From NCBI RefSeq assembly GCF_006715025.1, contig NZ_VFMK01000001.1, forward strand, positions 2,666,001-2,730,000: DNA of 64,000 bases, given 5' to 3'. The notes beneath the pieces are model-generated. The model was not told the origin of the DNA. It ran no database searches and saw nothing but the letters and a program-made list of their open reading frames with translations. The position numbers and the translations under genes are program-made. The stretch is from Serratia fonticola (GTDB lineage: Bacteria > Pseudomonadota > Gammaproteobacteria > Enterobacterales > Enterobacteriaceae). Shown here one piece after another: positions 1 to 7,894 of the stretch (position 1 is the first letter of the stretch; the number at the start of each line of letters is the position of its first letter).

Positions 1-685
1 TATTTCGACGCCTGCGGTTTATTTCGATTTCAAGCATCATCACAACATCGTGGAAAGTGAATTTGCGCAACGATTCGCCAACCATTATGCCGCCAGCAAG
101 TTTGCTGCCGAGCAGGCTATCGCCGGGATGTTGCACCGTTATCCGCAAACCACCTATCTGATATTGCGTCCTCGCGGCCTGTTTGGCGCGCACGATCGGG
201 TGATTTTCCCAAGGATCCTGGCGCAGTTGCAGCGGGATAACGGCGTGCTGCGCCTACCAGGGGGCGGTTCTGCCTATCTGGATCTGACGTTTGTGCTCAA
301 CGTAGTACATGCGATGGATCTGGCCAGCCGCAAGACCCCTGTCTCTTCCGGCAGCATCTATAACATCACCAATCAGCAGCCTGAACGGCTGGCCGATATG
401 CTGCACCAGTTGCTTACCCGGCAACTTGGCTGGCAATACCGGGTGCAGGCGGTGCCTTATCCGTTATTACTGACGCTGGCCGGGGGGATGGAAATGCTGG
501 CTCACGTGACAGGCAGAGAACCCATGTTGACGCGCTATAGCGTCGCGGCGGCCTATTTTGACATGACGCTGGATAATACTCGCGCCATTGAGGAGTTGGG
601 TTATCGGCCGCGTTATAGCCTGGAACAGGGGATAACCCTGACAGCGGAGTGGTTAAAACAGCAGGGGATGGCGCCACATGGCTAA
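1..685 (+). CDS. NAD(P)-dependent SDR / 3-beta-hydroxysteroid dehydrogenase-like reductase (5' end cut off)
   Basis: C-terminal part of an extended short-chain dehydrogenase. The frame is open from base 2, so the true start lies left of the window; the first ATG or GTG inside is not the start. The catalytic pair is seen in HYAASK (YxxxK), preceded by a VYFDF segment typical of the 3-beta-HSD/OleD-like branch. The Rossmann glycine motif would lie outside the window. Such enzymes reduce a keto group or oxidise a hydroxyl with NAD(P)(H). It overlaps the next gene by 8 bases and heads a seven-gene overlapped operon with two desaturases, suggesting a lipid-like substrate; the substrate is inference. 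Confidence 0.8.
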   Translation, partial: ISTPAVYFDFKHHHNIVESEFAQRFANHYAASKFAAEQAIAGMLHRYPQTTYLILRPRGLFGAHDRVIFPRILAQLQRDNGVLRLPGGGSAYLDLTFVLNVVHAMDLASRKTPVSSGSIYNITNQQPERLADMLHQLLTRQLGWQYRVQAVPYPLLLTLAGGMEMLAHVTGREPMLTRYSVAAAYFDMTLDNTRAIEELGYRPRYSLEQGITLTAEWLKQQGMAPHG

Positions 686-1484
686 TATCACCACCTTTGA
701 AATCGGCTACTGCACGCATCTTGGTTGCATGGCGTTGCGTGGTTCGGCCCTGCGCACCTGCAAATTTCCTTCCAGGGCCTATCTCCTGGAAGTCGGTGAT
801 CGCCGTTGGTTATGGGACACCGGCTATGCCAGTCATTTTCAGCATTATACGGCCAGCGGTATTTTCCGCCTTTATCGCCAGGTTACGCCGGTGTATTTCA
901 GCCCACAGCAGGCGCTGTTTGAACAGCTACGTAACCTGGGCATTGGCGTTGGTGATATTGATGCGGTGATTATTTCGCATTTTCATGCTGACCATATTGC
1001 CGGTTTACGTGACTTCAGCAGTCTGAATATGATTTGCTCCGGCGAAGGCTGGCAGCAAACCCGCAGTTTACGCGGGATAGCCGCTTTGAAAAGGGCGTTT
1101 GTCCCTGGATTGATACCGGAAGAGTTTGAATCGGCGCTGCAGTTTGTCGAAGCCTTCCCGCGCCAGAGTCTGCCTGCAGAATTAGCGCCGTTCCAACAGG
1201 GATATGCGCTCCCGGGCAGTGCCGGGCAGATCGTCATCGTGCCATTACCGGGCCATGCTGCCGGGCATTTAGGGGCCTTTGTGCAGACTGATGCCGGTTG
1301 GACGCTGTTGGCAAGTGATGCCGCCTGGTCACCACTGAATTATCAGCAACGGCGCGGTCCTTCGCGGCTGGCGAACCTGATCATGGATAATCCACGCAGC
1401 TACTACCACACTCTGGACGCGCTTCACCAGCTGTACCGGGGTGGAGCGGCAGAGATCCGTCTGTGCCATGAGGGGGATTTATGA
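678..1484 (+). CDS. metallo-beta-lactamase-fold hydrolase
   Basis: 268 residues. The metal-binding signature HFHADH is at residues 101-106, followed by a second histidine motif (PGHAAGH) near 193 and a late aspartate (ASDAAW), the usual MBL-fold order. Family members hydrolyse thioesters, lactones, phosphodiesters or glutathione adducts. In this operon a thioesterase or lactonase role on an acyl intermediate would fit, but that is inference. The start overlaps the upstream reductase by 8 bases and the stop overlaps the next gene in an ATGA junction, so translation is probably coupled. No signal peptide is visible, so it should be cytoplasmic. Confidence 0.85.
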   Translation: MANITTFEIGYCTHLGCMALRGSALRTCKFPSRAYLLEVGDRRWLWDTGYASHFQHYTASGIFRLYRQVTPVYFSPQQALFEQLRNLGIGVGDIDAVIISHFHADHIAGLRDFSSLNMICSGEGWQQTRSLRGIAALKRAFVPGLIPEEFESALQFVEAFPRQSLPAELAPFQQGYALPGSAGQIVIVPLPGHAAGHLGAFVQTDAGWTLLASDAAWSPLNYQQRRGPSRLANLIMDNPRSYYHTLDALHQLYRGGAAEIRLCHEGDL

Positions 1485-2764
1485 TCCCCTTGATGACCTT
1501 ATGGCATTACCTGCGTGCGCGGCGGTTGCGGTTTAGTCACCGGGCGGCGCTGGAAGCTTATCAGGCACGGCAATTGAAGCGTTTTGCCCGCCGGGTACTG
1601 GCCAATAGCCCCTATTTCCGGCCCTATCGTGCCTTGCCCATTGCCGAATGGCCGCAGATGGATAAGGCGATCATGATGGCCAATTTTGATCGGATGAATA
1701 CCGCCGGGTTGCAATTGGATGATTTACTGGCCTGTGCTCGGCGCAGTGAAACTGACCGTGATTTCACCCCGAAAGTGGGCAAGTACAGCGTTGGGCTATC
1801 AACCGGCACTTCGGGGCGGCGCGGCGTTTTTGTCGTCAGCCCGCAGGAACAACAGATCTGGGCGGGCGGAATGCTGGCGAAAATGTTGCCACAAGGCGTT
1901 TTTGCCGGCGAGAAGGTCGCACTGTTCCTGCGTGCAGATAACAATCTGTATCACAGCGTCAATAATCGTTGGTTAAGCCTGCAGTTTTACGATCTGTTTG
2001 CGCCTTTTGCCGGGCATTTACCGCAGATTGAACGCCAGCAGCCGACGATTGTGGTGGCGCCCGCTCAGGTGCTGTGCGCGTTGGCTTCTGCCGTCGAACG
2101 CCAAGAGATCCAACTGCGCGCCAAAAAAGTGATTTCAGTGGCCGAAGTGTTGGAACCGCAGGACCGCCAGCTGTTGATGCGGGTGTTTGCCGAGGTGGGG
2201 GAGGTTTATCAAGCCACCGAAGGTTTTCTGGCGGCCACCTGTCGCTACGGCACCTTGCATTTGAACGAAGAGTTTATTCATGTCGAACCCCAGTGGCTTG
2301 ATGAACAGCGATTTACTCCGTTGATCACCGATTTTACCCGCCGAACCCAACCGATCGTGCGCTATCGTCTGGATGATATTCTGGTGCGGCGTGCGCAGCC
2401 TTGCCCATGTGGGCAGGTGACCATGGCAATCGAACGTATTGAAGGCCGCTGCGATGATCAACTGTTGCTGCCGGGGCGGCAGGGAGAAGCATTGCGTATC
2501 TTTGCCGATCTGTGCCGTCGAGTGATTGCCAATGCGCTGCCCGCCGTGGCGGATTATCGTTTACTCCAACAGGGGAAAACGTTGCAATTGCTGGCCGATT
2601 GCAGCCCCGCAACCCTGGCGCACTGCCAGCAGCAATTAGTTGCCCTGTTTGAGCAGCAGGGTATCGCTACGGAGCAACTGGAATGGCAGTTACAGGCACA
2701 GGCTATCATGCCGCAGTTTGATGCCAAGCGCAGGCGGATTGTCCGCTTGCCGGAGGCTCCATGA
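1481..2764 (+). CDS. CoF-synthetase / F390-synthetase-like adenylate-forming enzyme
   Basis: 427 residues. It carries the phosphate-binding loop STGTSG at 107-112 and a late YRLDD motif, both features of the adenylate-forming (ANL-like) group related to PaaK and coenzyme F390 synthetase. A CPCG pair follows YRLDD and could bind a metal. Such enzymes activate a carboxylate with ATP as an acyl-AMP. No carrier protein is seen in the window, so the acceptor is unknown. It joins both neighbours by 4-base overlaps. In this operon it is the likely acid-activating step of an unknown lipid pathway (inference). Confidence 0.75.
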   Translation: MIPLMTLWHYLRARRLRFSHRAALEAYQARQLKRFARRVLANSPYFRPYRALPIAEWPQMDKAIMMANFDRMNTAGLQLDDLLACARRSETDRDFTPKVGKYSVGLSTGTSGRRGVFVVSPQEQQIWAGGMLAKMLPQGVFAGEKVALFLRADNNLYHSVNNRWLSLQFYDLFAPFAGHLPQIERQQPTIVVAPAQVLCALASAVERQEIQLRAKKVISVAEVLEPQDRQLLMRVFAEVGEVYQATEGFLAATCRYGTLHLNEEFIHVEPQWLDEQRFTPLITDFTRRTQPIVRYRLDDILVRRAQPCPCGQVTMAIERIEGRCDDQLLLPGRQGEALRIFADLCRRVIANALPAVADYRLLQQGKTLQLLADCSPATLAHCQQQLVALFEQQGIATEQLEWQLQAQAIMPQFDAKRRRIVRLPEAP

Positions 2765-3378
2765 GAGAGACAACTTACCGTCTATGGCAGATGTTGCTCG
2801 GCTGGGGATTTGTTGGCCTGATTTATAGCTGCAGTGACCGCTGGCAGGGGGCGGGTTATCAACTTACCCCGAGCTGGGTCGATCGGGCGATCCCGTTTAG
2901 CCCACATGCCGTCTGGCTGTATCTGTCGTTCTTTCTTATCATTCCACTGTGTTACCTGCTTTGTCCGTTAAGCCGGATCCGCTGGCTGAGAAGCACCATG
3001 CAGATCAGCGCGTTGGTCGCGGGCGTTATTTATCTGTTATGGCCAACGACCATGGACTACCCGGTCGATCAGGGCAGTTCGCTCAGTTCAGTCTTGCTGG
3101 CGGCGTTGATCCACGTTGACTCAAGCCAAAACTGTTTGCCTTCCCTGCATGTCGCCCTGACGGCGTTGGCGGTGTGGGCGGTGTTGGATAGCCAAAAGAA
3201 ACTGCGCAGTGCATTGCTGGTACTCTGGGGGCTGGCGATAGCCGTTTCTATTCTGCAATTACGCCGCCATCTGTGGGTGGATTTGCTCAGTGGGGGGGCG
3301 TTGGCCATGGTTGTCGGCTATGCCTGCCAGCGTGTGCAATGGATTGGCTATGGTATTCGTCAGGGAGAAAGACAATGA
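2761..3378 (+). CDS. PAP2 / AUR1-like membrane phosphatase-family protein
   Basis: 205 residues with about five hydrophobic segments. The second and third PAP2-superfamily motifs are readable: LPSLH near residue 125 and a late RRHLWVD. The first motif (KxxxxxxRP) is not seen, which is closer to the inositolphosphorylceramide-synthase/AUR1-like branch than to classical PgpB phosphatases. Such proteins dephosphorylate or transfer head groups on lipid phosphates at the membrane. It starts in an ATGA overlap with the adenylate-forming gene and ends in an overlap with the hydroxylase gene. The substrate is unknown. Confidence 0.7.
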   Translation: MRETTYRLWQMLLGWGFVGLIYSCSDRWQGAGYQLTPSWVDRAIPFSPHAVWLYLSFFLIIPLCYLLCPLSRIRWLRSTMQISALVAGVIYLLWPTTMDYPVDQGSSLSSVLLAALIHVDSSQNCLPSLHVALTALAVWAVLDSQKKLRSALLVLWGLAIAVSILQLRRHLWVDLLSGGALAMVVGYACQRVQWIGYGIRQGERQ

Positions 3379-4493
3379 CCGATCTCGTGATACCGATCGT
3401 GGTGATGCTGCTTGTGGTAGTCGGGGAGGCCCTGTGGTTACAGCGCTGTGATAAAGGCAGTGTCAATTGGCATGACGTGATCTTTAATCTCAACTCTGGT
3501 CATATCGTGCTGTGGCTGTTCCGTGGTCTGGAGATTGCCTGTTATGGCTACGTGGTGACGCATTACAACCTGGGATGGCTGGATAGCTGGCCGGTAGCGC
3601 TGGTGTGGTTGTTTGCGCTGCTGGCGTGGGATTTCGGTTTTTACTGGTTACACCGTCTGCATCATCGCTTCCGCCTGCTGTGGGCGGTACATGTGGTGCA
3701 TCATCAGGGTGAACATTTCAATCTGTCACTGGGGGTACGTAACTCCTGGTACTCGTCGCTGACCTCGATCCCTTTCTTTATGCTGCTGGCGCTGGTCGGG
3801 GTGCCGCTCTCGGTGTTTATCACCGTCTCTATCCTGCATTACAGCATCCAACTGTTTAATCACAATGCACTGACGCCCAAACTCGGTTTTCTGGAGCAGA
3901 TCCTGGTGACTCCGGCACATCACCGGGTACATCACGTTAACGATCTGACCTACTCTAACCGGAATTTTGGCGGCAGTTTTATCTTCTGGGATAAGCTGTT
4001 CGGCACGTTTGGCCCATCATTGCCTCGCGAGCCATTCGCCTATGGCGTACGTGGGGATAAATCTTCGGTTAATCCGTTCTGGGCCAGTAACCTGCCGTTT
4101 CTGCGGTATTTCAGGCTGCCTTTCAAGCCTTCCGCTAACGCGGCCCGTTTTCACTGTTCCGCGTGGTGCATGGTGAGTGGTGCGCTACTGCTCTTTGCTC
4201 TGGTCCTGGGCTACGTTTATCGCTTTGGTTATGGCTACAATGGCCTGACGGGGGAGCAGGCAGCGATGTTTATCCTGCTGGCAGCCGGGGCGGTAGCGCT
4301 GGGGGGGATTGCTGAAGGCCGAAACTGGGGCGTGGGCGTCTGGTTGCTGGTAGCGCTGGCATTTCCTTTGCTGTTGGTGTTGCTGTTTGGTTGGTATCAG
4401 CCTTACTGGTGGTTGATGGCCTGCGCCATTGCCGTGCACGGCTGTGCCGTCGCTGCGGGATGGGGACGTCGGAAGGAAACCACATATGGCTGA
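3375..4493 (+). CDS. sterol desaturase / fatty acid hydroxylase superfamily membrane enzyme
   Basis: 372 residues. The diiron histidine clusters of the superfamily are present: HRLHH (93-97), HVVHH (106-110) with H114, and HHRVHH (182-187). Several membrane segments flank them and a hydrophobic C-terminal extension has about three further helices. Members use O2 and a diiron centre to hydroxylate or desaturate lipid chains. The start at 3375 has AGGGAG upstream and overlaps the previous stop; longer frames beginning upstream are not needed. The gene overlaps the first desaturase by 8 bases. Together with two desaturases it implies an oxygen-dependent lipid-tailoring pathway. Confidence 0.85.
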   Translation: MTDLVIPIVVMLLVVVGEALWLQRCDKGSVNWHDVIFNLNSGHIVLWLFRGLEIACYGYVVTHYNLGWLDSWPVALVWLFALLAWDFGFYWLHRLHHRFRLLWAVHVVHHQGEHFNLSLGVRNSWYSSLTSIPFFMLLALVGVPLSVFITVSILHYSIQLFNHNALTPKLGFLEQILVTPAHHRVHHVNDLTYSNRNFGGSFIFWDKLFGTFGPSLPREPFAYGVRGDKSSVNPFWASNLPFLRYFRLPFKPSANAARFHCSAWCMVSGALLLFALVLGYVYRFGYGYNGLTGEQAAMFILLAAGAVALGGIAEGRNWGVGVWLLVALAFPLLLVLLFGWYQPYWWLMACAIAVHGCAVAAGWGRRKETTYG

Positions 4494-5580
4494 TGTGCTG
4501 CTGCCACTTTCTTACCCGGCTGATGGGGAGCAGGCGTTTCATCGGGAACTGAAGCGCCGGGCACATGCCTATTTAAGCGCTTGTGGCGATCATCGCTTTG
4601 CCGATGCGGCGCGTTGGATCAAGGCTATCGTTCTGTTGCTACTGTGCGTGGGGTTCTATCTGCTCAGTCTGGCGCAACAGCACGGCCTGGCTTTTATGCT
4701 GTGCTATTTTGCCTTTGTGATGATGGGCATGCTGCTCAATGTGAACGTCAATCATGACGCCTCACATAACGCTTTTGCCCGCACGCCGTGGGTGAATCGT
4801 CTGGCCGGGCGTTTGGTGACGATCCCCTTGGGCGTTGATCCTGATTATTGGCGCACAAGGCATGTGAGCTATCACCATGTGTATGCCAATGTCGAACATT
4901 ATGACCTGGATACTGAAGAGAACGTTTTTTTCCGTCAAACCCCGTTTCAGCGTTGGCGGGCGCATATGCGTTATCAGCATCTTTACTGGCCGCTGATTGC
5001 TGCGCTGTCATTACCGTATATTGCGCTGGTGTTTGATTGGTCGGACCGTTTGGGGAAAACGCCATTAGCCGCTGAAGGTGTGCTGGCCGGGCGCAAGGGC
5101 TGGGCGGTGTTTATTGCCAGCAAGCTTTGCCACCTGCTGGTGGTGTTGGTGGTTCCACTTGTCGTGTGCCAGCAAAACGGCATTGGCTGGCAAACGGTGC
5201 TGATAGCCTATCTGTTGAGCCAGATGCTGGCCTCGTTGCTGGTGGTGTTTTTACTGTTGGGAACTCACTGGGCGCAGGCCGAGTTTTACGCCGTGCCAGA
5301 GGGGGGCCAAATGCCACAGGGCTGGTATCGGCACAACTTTGCCACCGCCTGCGACTGGGAAACTGCCCCTAAATGGTTGCATCATCTTACCGGCGGGCTT
5401 AATTATCATCTCACCCATCACCTGTTCCCCGGCTGGAATCATCGCCACTATCCGGCGTTGGCCGCCATGCTGTCTGAGGTTGCCGCGCACTACGGGATGG
5501 ACTATCGCTGTATCGGTTATCGCGAATTGTTGCGTCAGCAGCAGCATTTTTTACGGGCCATGGGGCAGCAGCCGCAATGA
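4486..5580 (+). CDS. membrane fatty acid desaturase, first paralogue
   Basis: 364 residues of the DesA-like integral membrane desaturase family. The three histidine boxes are complete: HDASH (90-94), HVSYHH (126-131) and HLTHH (308-312). Hydrophobic stretches near 45-90 and 165-260 fit the four-helix membrane anchor. It introduces a double (or triple) bond in an acyl chain using O2 and an external electron donor; no ferredoxin or rubredoxin gene is in the window. The ATG at 4486 overlaps the hydroxylase stop by 8 bases. It is clearly a duplicate of the next gene, sharing box spacing and the segments around FADxxxW and LTHHLFP. Confidence 0.88.
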   Translation: MADVLLPLSYPADGEQAFHRELKRRAHAYLSACGDHRFADAARWIKAIVLLLLCVGFYLLSLAQQHGLAFMLCYFAFVMMGMLLNVNVNHDASHNAFARTPWVNRLAGRLVTIPLGVDPDYWRTRHVSYHHVYANVEHYDLDTEENVFFRQTPFQRWRAHMRYQHLYWPLIAALSLPYIALVFDWSDRLGKTPLAAEGVLAGRKGWAVFIASKLCHLLVVLVVPLVVCQQNGIGWQTVLIAYLLSQMLASLLVVFLLLGTHWAQAEFYAVPEGGQMPQGWYRHNFATACDWETAPKWLHHLTGGLNYHLTHHLFPGWNHRHYPALAAMLSEVAAHYGMDYRCIGYRELLRQQQHFLRAMGQQPQ

Positions 5581-6689
5581 AAATGCCAGATAGCACGCCG
5601 TTACGGCCATTGGCGTTCCAACGGGAAAAGGGCGATATCCATCAAGCCTTGATGCATGCCAGCCAGGCTTATCTGCAGGCGCGTGGCGATCACCGTTTTG
5701 CCGATGGCGCGATGGTTGTCAAGGTCGTGTTGCTGGTCTTGCTATGTGCGGCTTGCTATGGTTTCGGCCTGCAGCAGCAGAGCTTCTGGGCCTATTTCGG
5801 CTGTTATGTTGGCTTCATTTTTTCCGCCATGATGCTGACGGTGAATGTGGTACATGATGCTTCGCACAATGCTTTTTTCAAACGAGCGCGGTGGAATCAT
5901 TGGCTTAACTTTTTTGTCAGCATCCCGCTCGGATTGGATGCCGATTGTTGGCGCGTGCGGCATGTCATTTTCCACCATGCGTATAACAATATCCAAGGCT
6001 ACGATCCGGATATTGAGCCGAATGGCGTGCTACGCCAAACGCCTTACCAGCCGCGCAAGAGGTTTATGCGCCTGCAGCAGTTCTACTGGCCGCTGGTGGC
6101 GGCACTGACATTCCCTTATTACATCTGGCTGTTTGACTGGCTGGACCGCGCCGGTAAAACGCGCATGACGCCAAAGATGATGTATCAAGGGGCGAAGGGC
6201 TGGGGGATGTTCTTGCTCAGCAAACTGCTGCATTTCACTCTGGCGTTGGCAATCCCGCTGTGGCTGATGCCGCCAGCGGTCAGTATCAGCGCCATTTTCC
6301 TGACTTATCTGCTAAGCCAGATGCTGTCTTCGCTGGTGTTTGTGATGCTGATTGTCGGCACCCATTGGGCGAAGGCCAATTTCTATCAGGCTCCCCAGCA
6401 GGGAAAGATGGAGCACGGTTGGTATCAGCATCTGTTTTCCACCACCTTTGACTGGCAGGCCTCTCCACGTTGGCTGGGGTACTGGCTCGGTGGTGCCAAC
6501 CTGCATCTGACGCATCATCTGTTCCCTCATTGGAGCCACCGGCATTACCCTGCGTTGGCAAAAATGATTGCCGAGGTGGCGGCACAGTATGATTTGGATT
6601 ATCAGTGTCTGGATCTGAAAACATTATTAACCATGCAGCAACGTTTTCTGGGAGCAATGGGAAAAAACGAGACGGAATCCCTTAATTGA
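5577..6689 (+). CDS. membrane fatty acid desaturase, second paralogue
   Basis: 370 residues, paralogous to the preceding desaturase. Histidine boxes are HDASH (93-97), HVIFHH (129-134) and HLTHH (310-314), all intact. The start ATG overlaps the previous stop in an ATGA junction. Two divergent but intact copies in one operon suggest successive desaturations at different positions, or desaturase and acetylenase steps on the same chain; this is inference. It is the last gene of the operon, followed within a few bases by a perfect hairpin and by convergent oxidase genes. Confidence 0.88.
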   Translation: MKMPDSTPLRPLAFQREKGDIHQALMHASQAYLQARGDHRFADGAMVVKVVLLVLLCAACYGFGLQQQSFWAYFGCYVGFIFSAMMLTVNVVHDASHNAFFKRARWNHWLNFFVSIPLGLDADCWRVRHVIFHHAYNNIQGYDPDIEPNGVLRQTPYQPRKRFMRLQQFYWPLVAALTFPYYIWLFDWLDRAGKTRMTPKMMYQGAKGWGMFLLSKLLHFTLALAIPLWLMPPAVSISAIFLTYLLSQMLSSLVFVMLIVGTHWAKANFYQAPQQGKMEHGWYQHLFSTTFDWQASPRWLGYWLGGANLHLTHHLFPHWSHRHYPALAKMIAEVAAQYDLDYQCLDLKTLLTMQQRFLGAMGKNETESLN

Positions 6690-6692
6690 TAA

Positions 6693-6712
6693 GGGCCTGA
6701 TAGTTCAGGCCC
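6693..6712. terminator. hairpin between convergent operons
   Basis: Perfect 8-base stem GGGCCTGA / TCAGGCCC around a 4-base loop, 3 bases after the desaturase stop and 10 bases from the stop of the convergent small oxidase subunit. There is no strong T-run on either strand, so it may be a weak bidirectional terminator or mRNA 3'-end protector. Confidence 0.5.
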
Positions 6713-6722
6713 AGGGGGGAGC

Positions 6723-6866
6723 TTATTCCGGTTTCATCCCGGCGGCACTCATCAGCAATCGGAACAGCGAGGCGACCAAAAACAGCCCCAGTACGCTGGC
6801 ACTCCAGATCACCAGCAACCAGCCGATACGTTTCCACAACGGGATCGCAGAGGTGGAATTATTCAT
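6723..6866 (-). CDS. DUF2474-like small subunit of the bd-type oxidase (CydX-like)
   Basis: 47 residues, found by translating the gap after cydB. A short polar N-terminus with PLWKRIGW is followed by one transmembrane helix (about residues 14-38) and a short tail ending MKPE. Position and pattern match the small DUF2474/CydX-like proteins at the end of cyanide-insensitive oxidase operons. These bind the CydAB core and stabilise its haems. It starts 14 bases after the cydB-like stop, so it belongs to the same transcript. The family name is from pattern recognition only. Confidence 0.75.
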   Translation of the reverse strand: MNNSTSAIPLWKRIGWLLVIWSASVLGLFLVASLFRLLMSAAGMKPE

Positions 6867-6880
6867 CGTTTTTTCCCTCA

Positions 6881-7894
6881 TCAGTGATACCCCTGTTCAT
6901 GGCTCACCTTGCCGCGGAACACGTAGTAGCTCCAGAAGGTGTACACCAGGATAATCGGGATAATGAACAGTGCGCCAACAAGCATAAAACCCAAACTCTG
7001 CAGCGGAGCTGCTGCCTGCCATAGGGTGATGGCAGGCGGTATCAGCAATGGCCAGATACTGATCCCCAGGCCGCTCAGGCCCAGGAAGACCAGCAGCAGC
7101 GTCAGCAGGAACGGCGAGTAATGGGCATTGTGGCGCACACCGTGCCGAATTCCCCAGGCACTGAACAACACCAACAGCGGTACCGGTAGTAGCCAGAAAA
7201 TGTTGGGCAGGCTGAACCAGCGGTGAGCGATCGTCGGATGCGCGATCGGCGTCCAGGCACTGACCACCAGCAGGATCAGTAACAGAGTGACCAGCAGCGG
7301 AGTGGTCAGCCGGTACATGCGAGCCTGCAGATCGCCAGCGGTCTTCATCACCAGCCAGGTACAACCCAGCAGAGCATAGGTCACCACCAGGCCCAAACCA
7401 CAAAACAGAGCGAACGGGGTCAGCCAATCGAGGGCTCCCCCGGCATAGGCGCGGCCCTCTACCGGGAAACCGTTAATAATGGCCCCGACGACGACACCTT
7501 GGCTGAAGGTGGCGAAAACAGATCCCCAGATAAAGGCCTTATCCCAGATATGGCGCTTTTCTGCTTTTGCCTTAAAGCGAAACTCAAAAGCCACGCCACG
7601 GAAGATCAGACCAAACAGCATCAGGGTTAACGGAATGGCCAATGCATCGAGGATCACGGCATAGGCTAATGGGAAGGCGCCAAACAACGCCGCACCACCA
7701 AGCACTAGCCAGGTTTCGTTGCCGTCCCACACCGGTGCGACAGTATTCATCATCACGTCCCGGTCGCGGCTGTCCTTCACCCAGGGAAACAGGATGCCGA
7801 TACCCAGATCAAAGCCGTCCATCACCACGTACATCATGGTGCTGAACACGATGATCACAAACCAGATCAGCGGAAGATCGATACCCATATTCAA
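6881..7894 (-). CDS. cioB: cyanide-insensitive / bd-type ubiquinol oxidase subunit II
   Basis: 337 residues, mostly transmembrane, of the CydB family. WDGNETWLVLGG and the GFDLGIG segment near the N-terminus are family signatures. With subunit I it oxidises ubiquinol and reduces O2 to water in the inner membrane without pumping protons. The length is shorter than canonical E. coli CydB (379), as is usual for CioB/CydB2-type subunits. It overlaps the subunit I stop by 4 bases. The symbol rests on the short Q-loop of subunit I and the small DUF2474-like partner; cydB would be an acceptable alternative name. Confidence 0.85.
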   Translation of the reverse strand: MNMGIDLPLIWFVIIVFSTMMYVVMDGFDLGIGILFPWVKDSRDRDVMMNTVAPVWDGNETWLVLGGAALFGAFPLAYAVILDALAIPLTLMLFGLIFRGVAFEFRFKAKAEKRHIWDKAFIWGSVFATFSQGVVVGAIINGFPVEGRAYAGGALDWLTPFALFCGLGLVVTYALLGCTWLVMKTAGDLQARMYRLTTPLLVTLLLILLVVSAWTPIAHPTIAHRWFSLPNIFWLLPVPLLVLFSAWGIRHGVRHNAHYSPFLLTLLLVFLGLSGLGISIWPLLIPPAITLWQAAAPLQSLGFMLVGALFIIPIILVYTFWSYYVFRGKVSHEQGYH

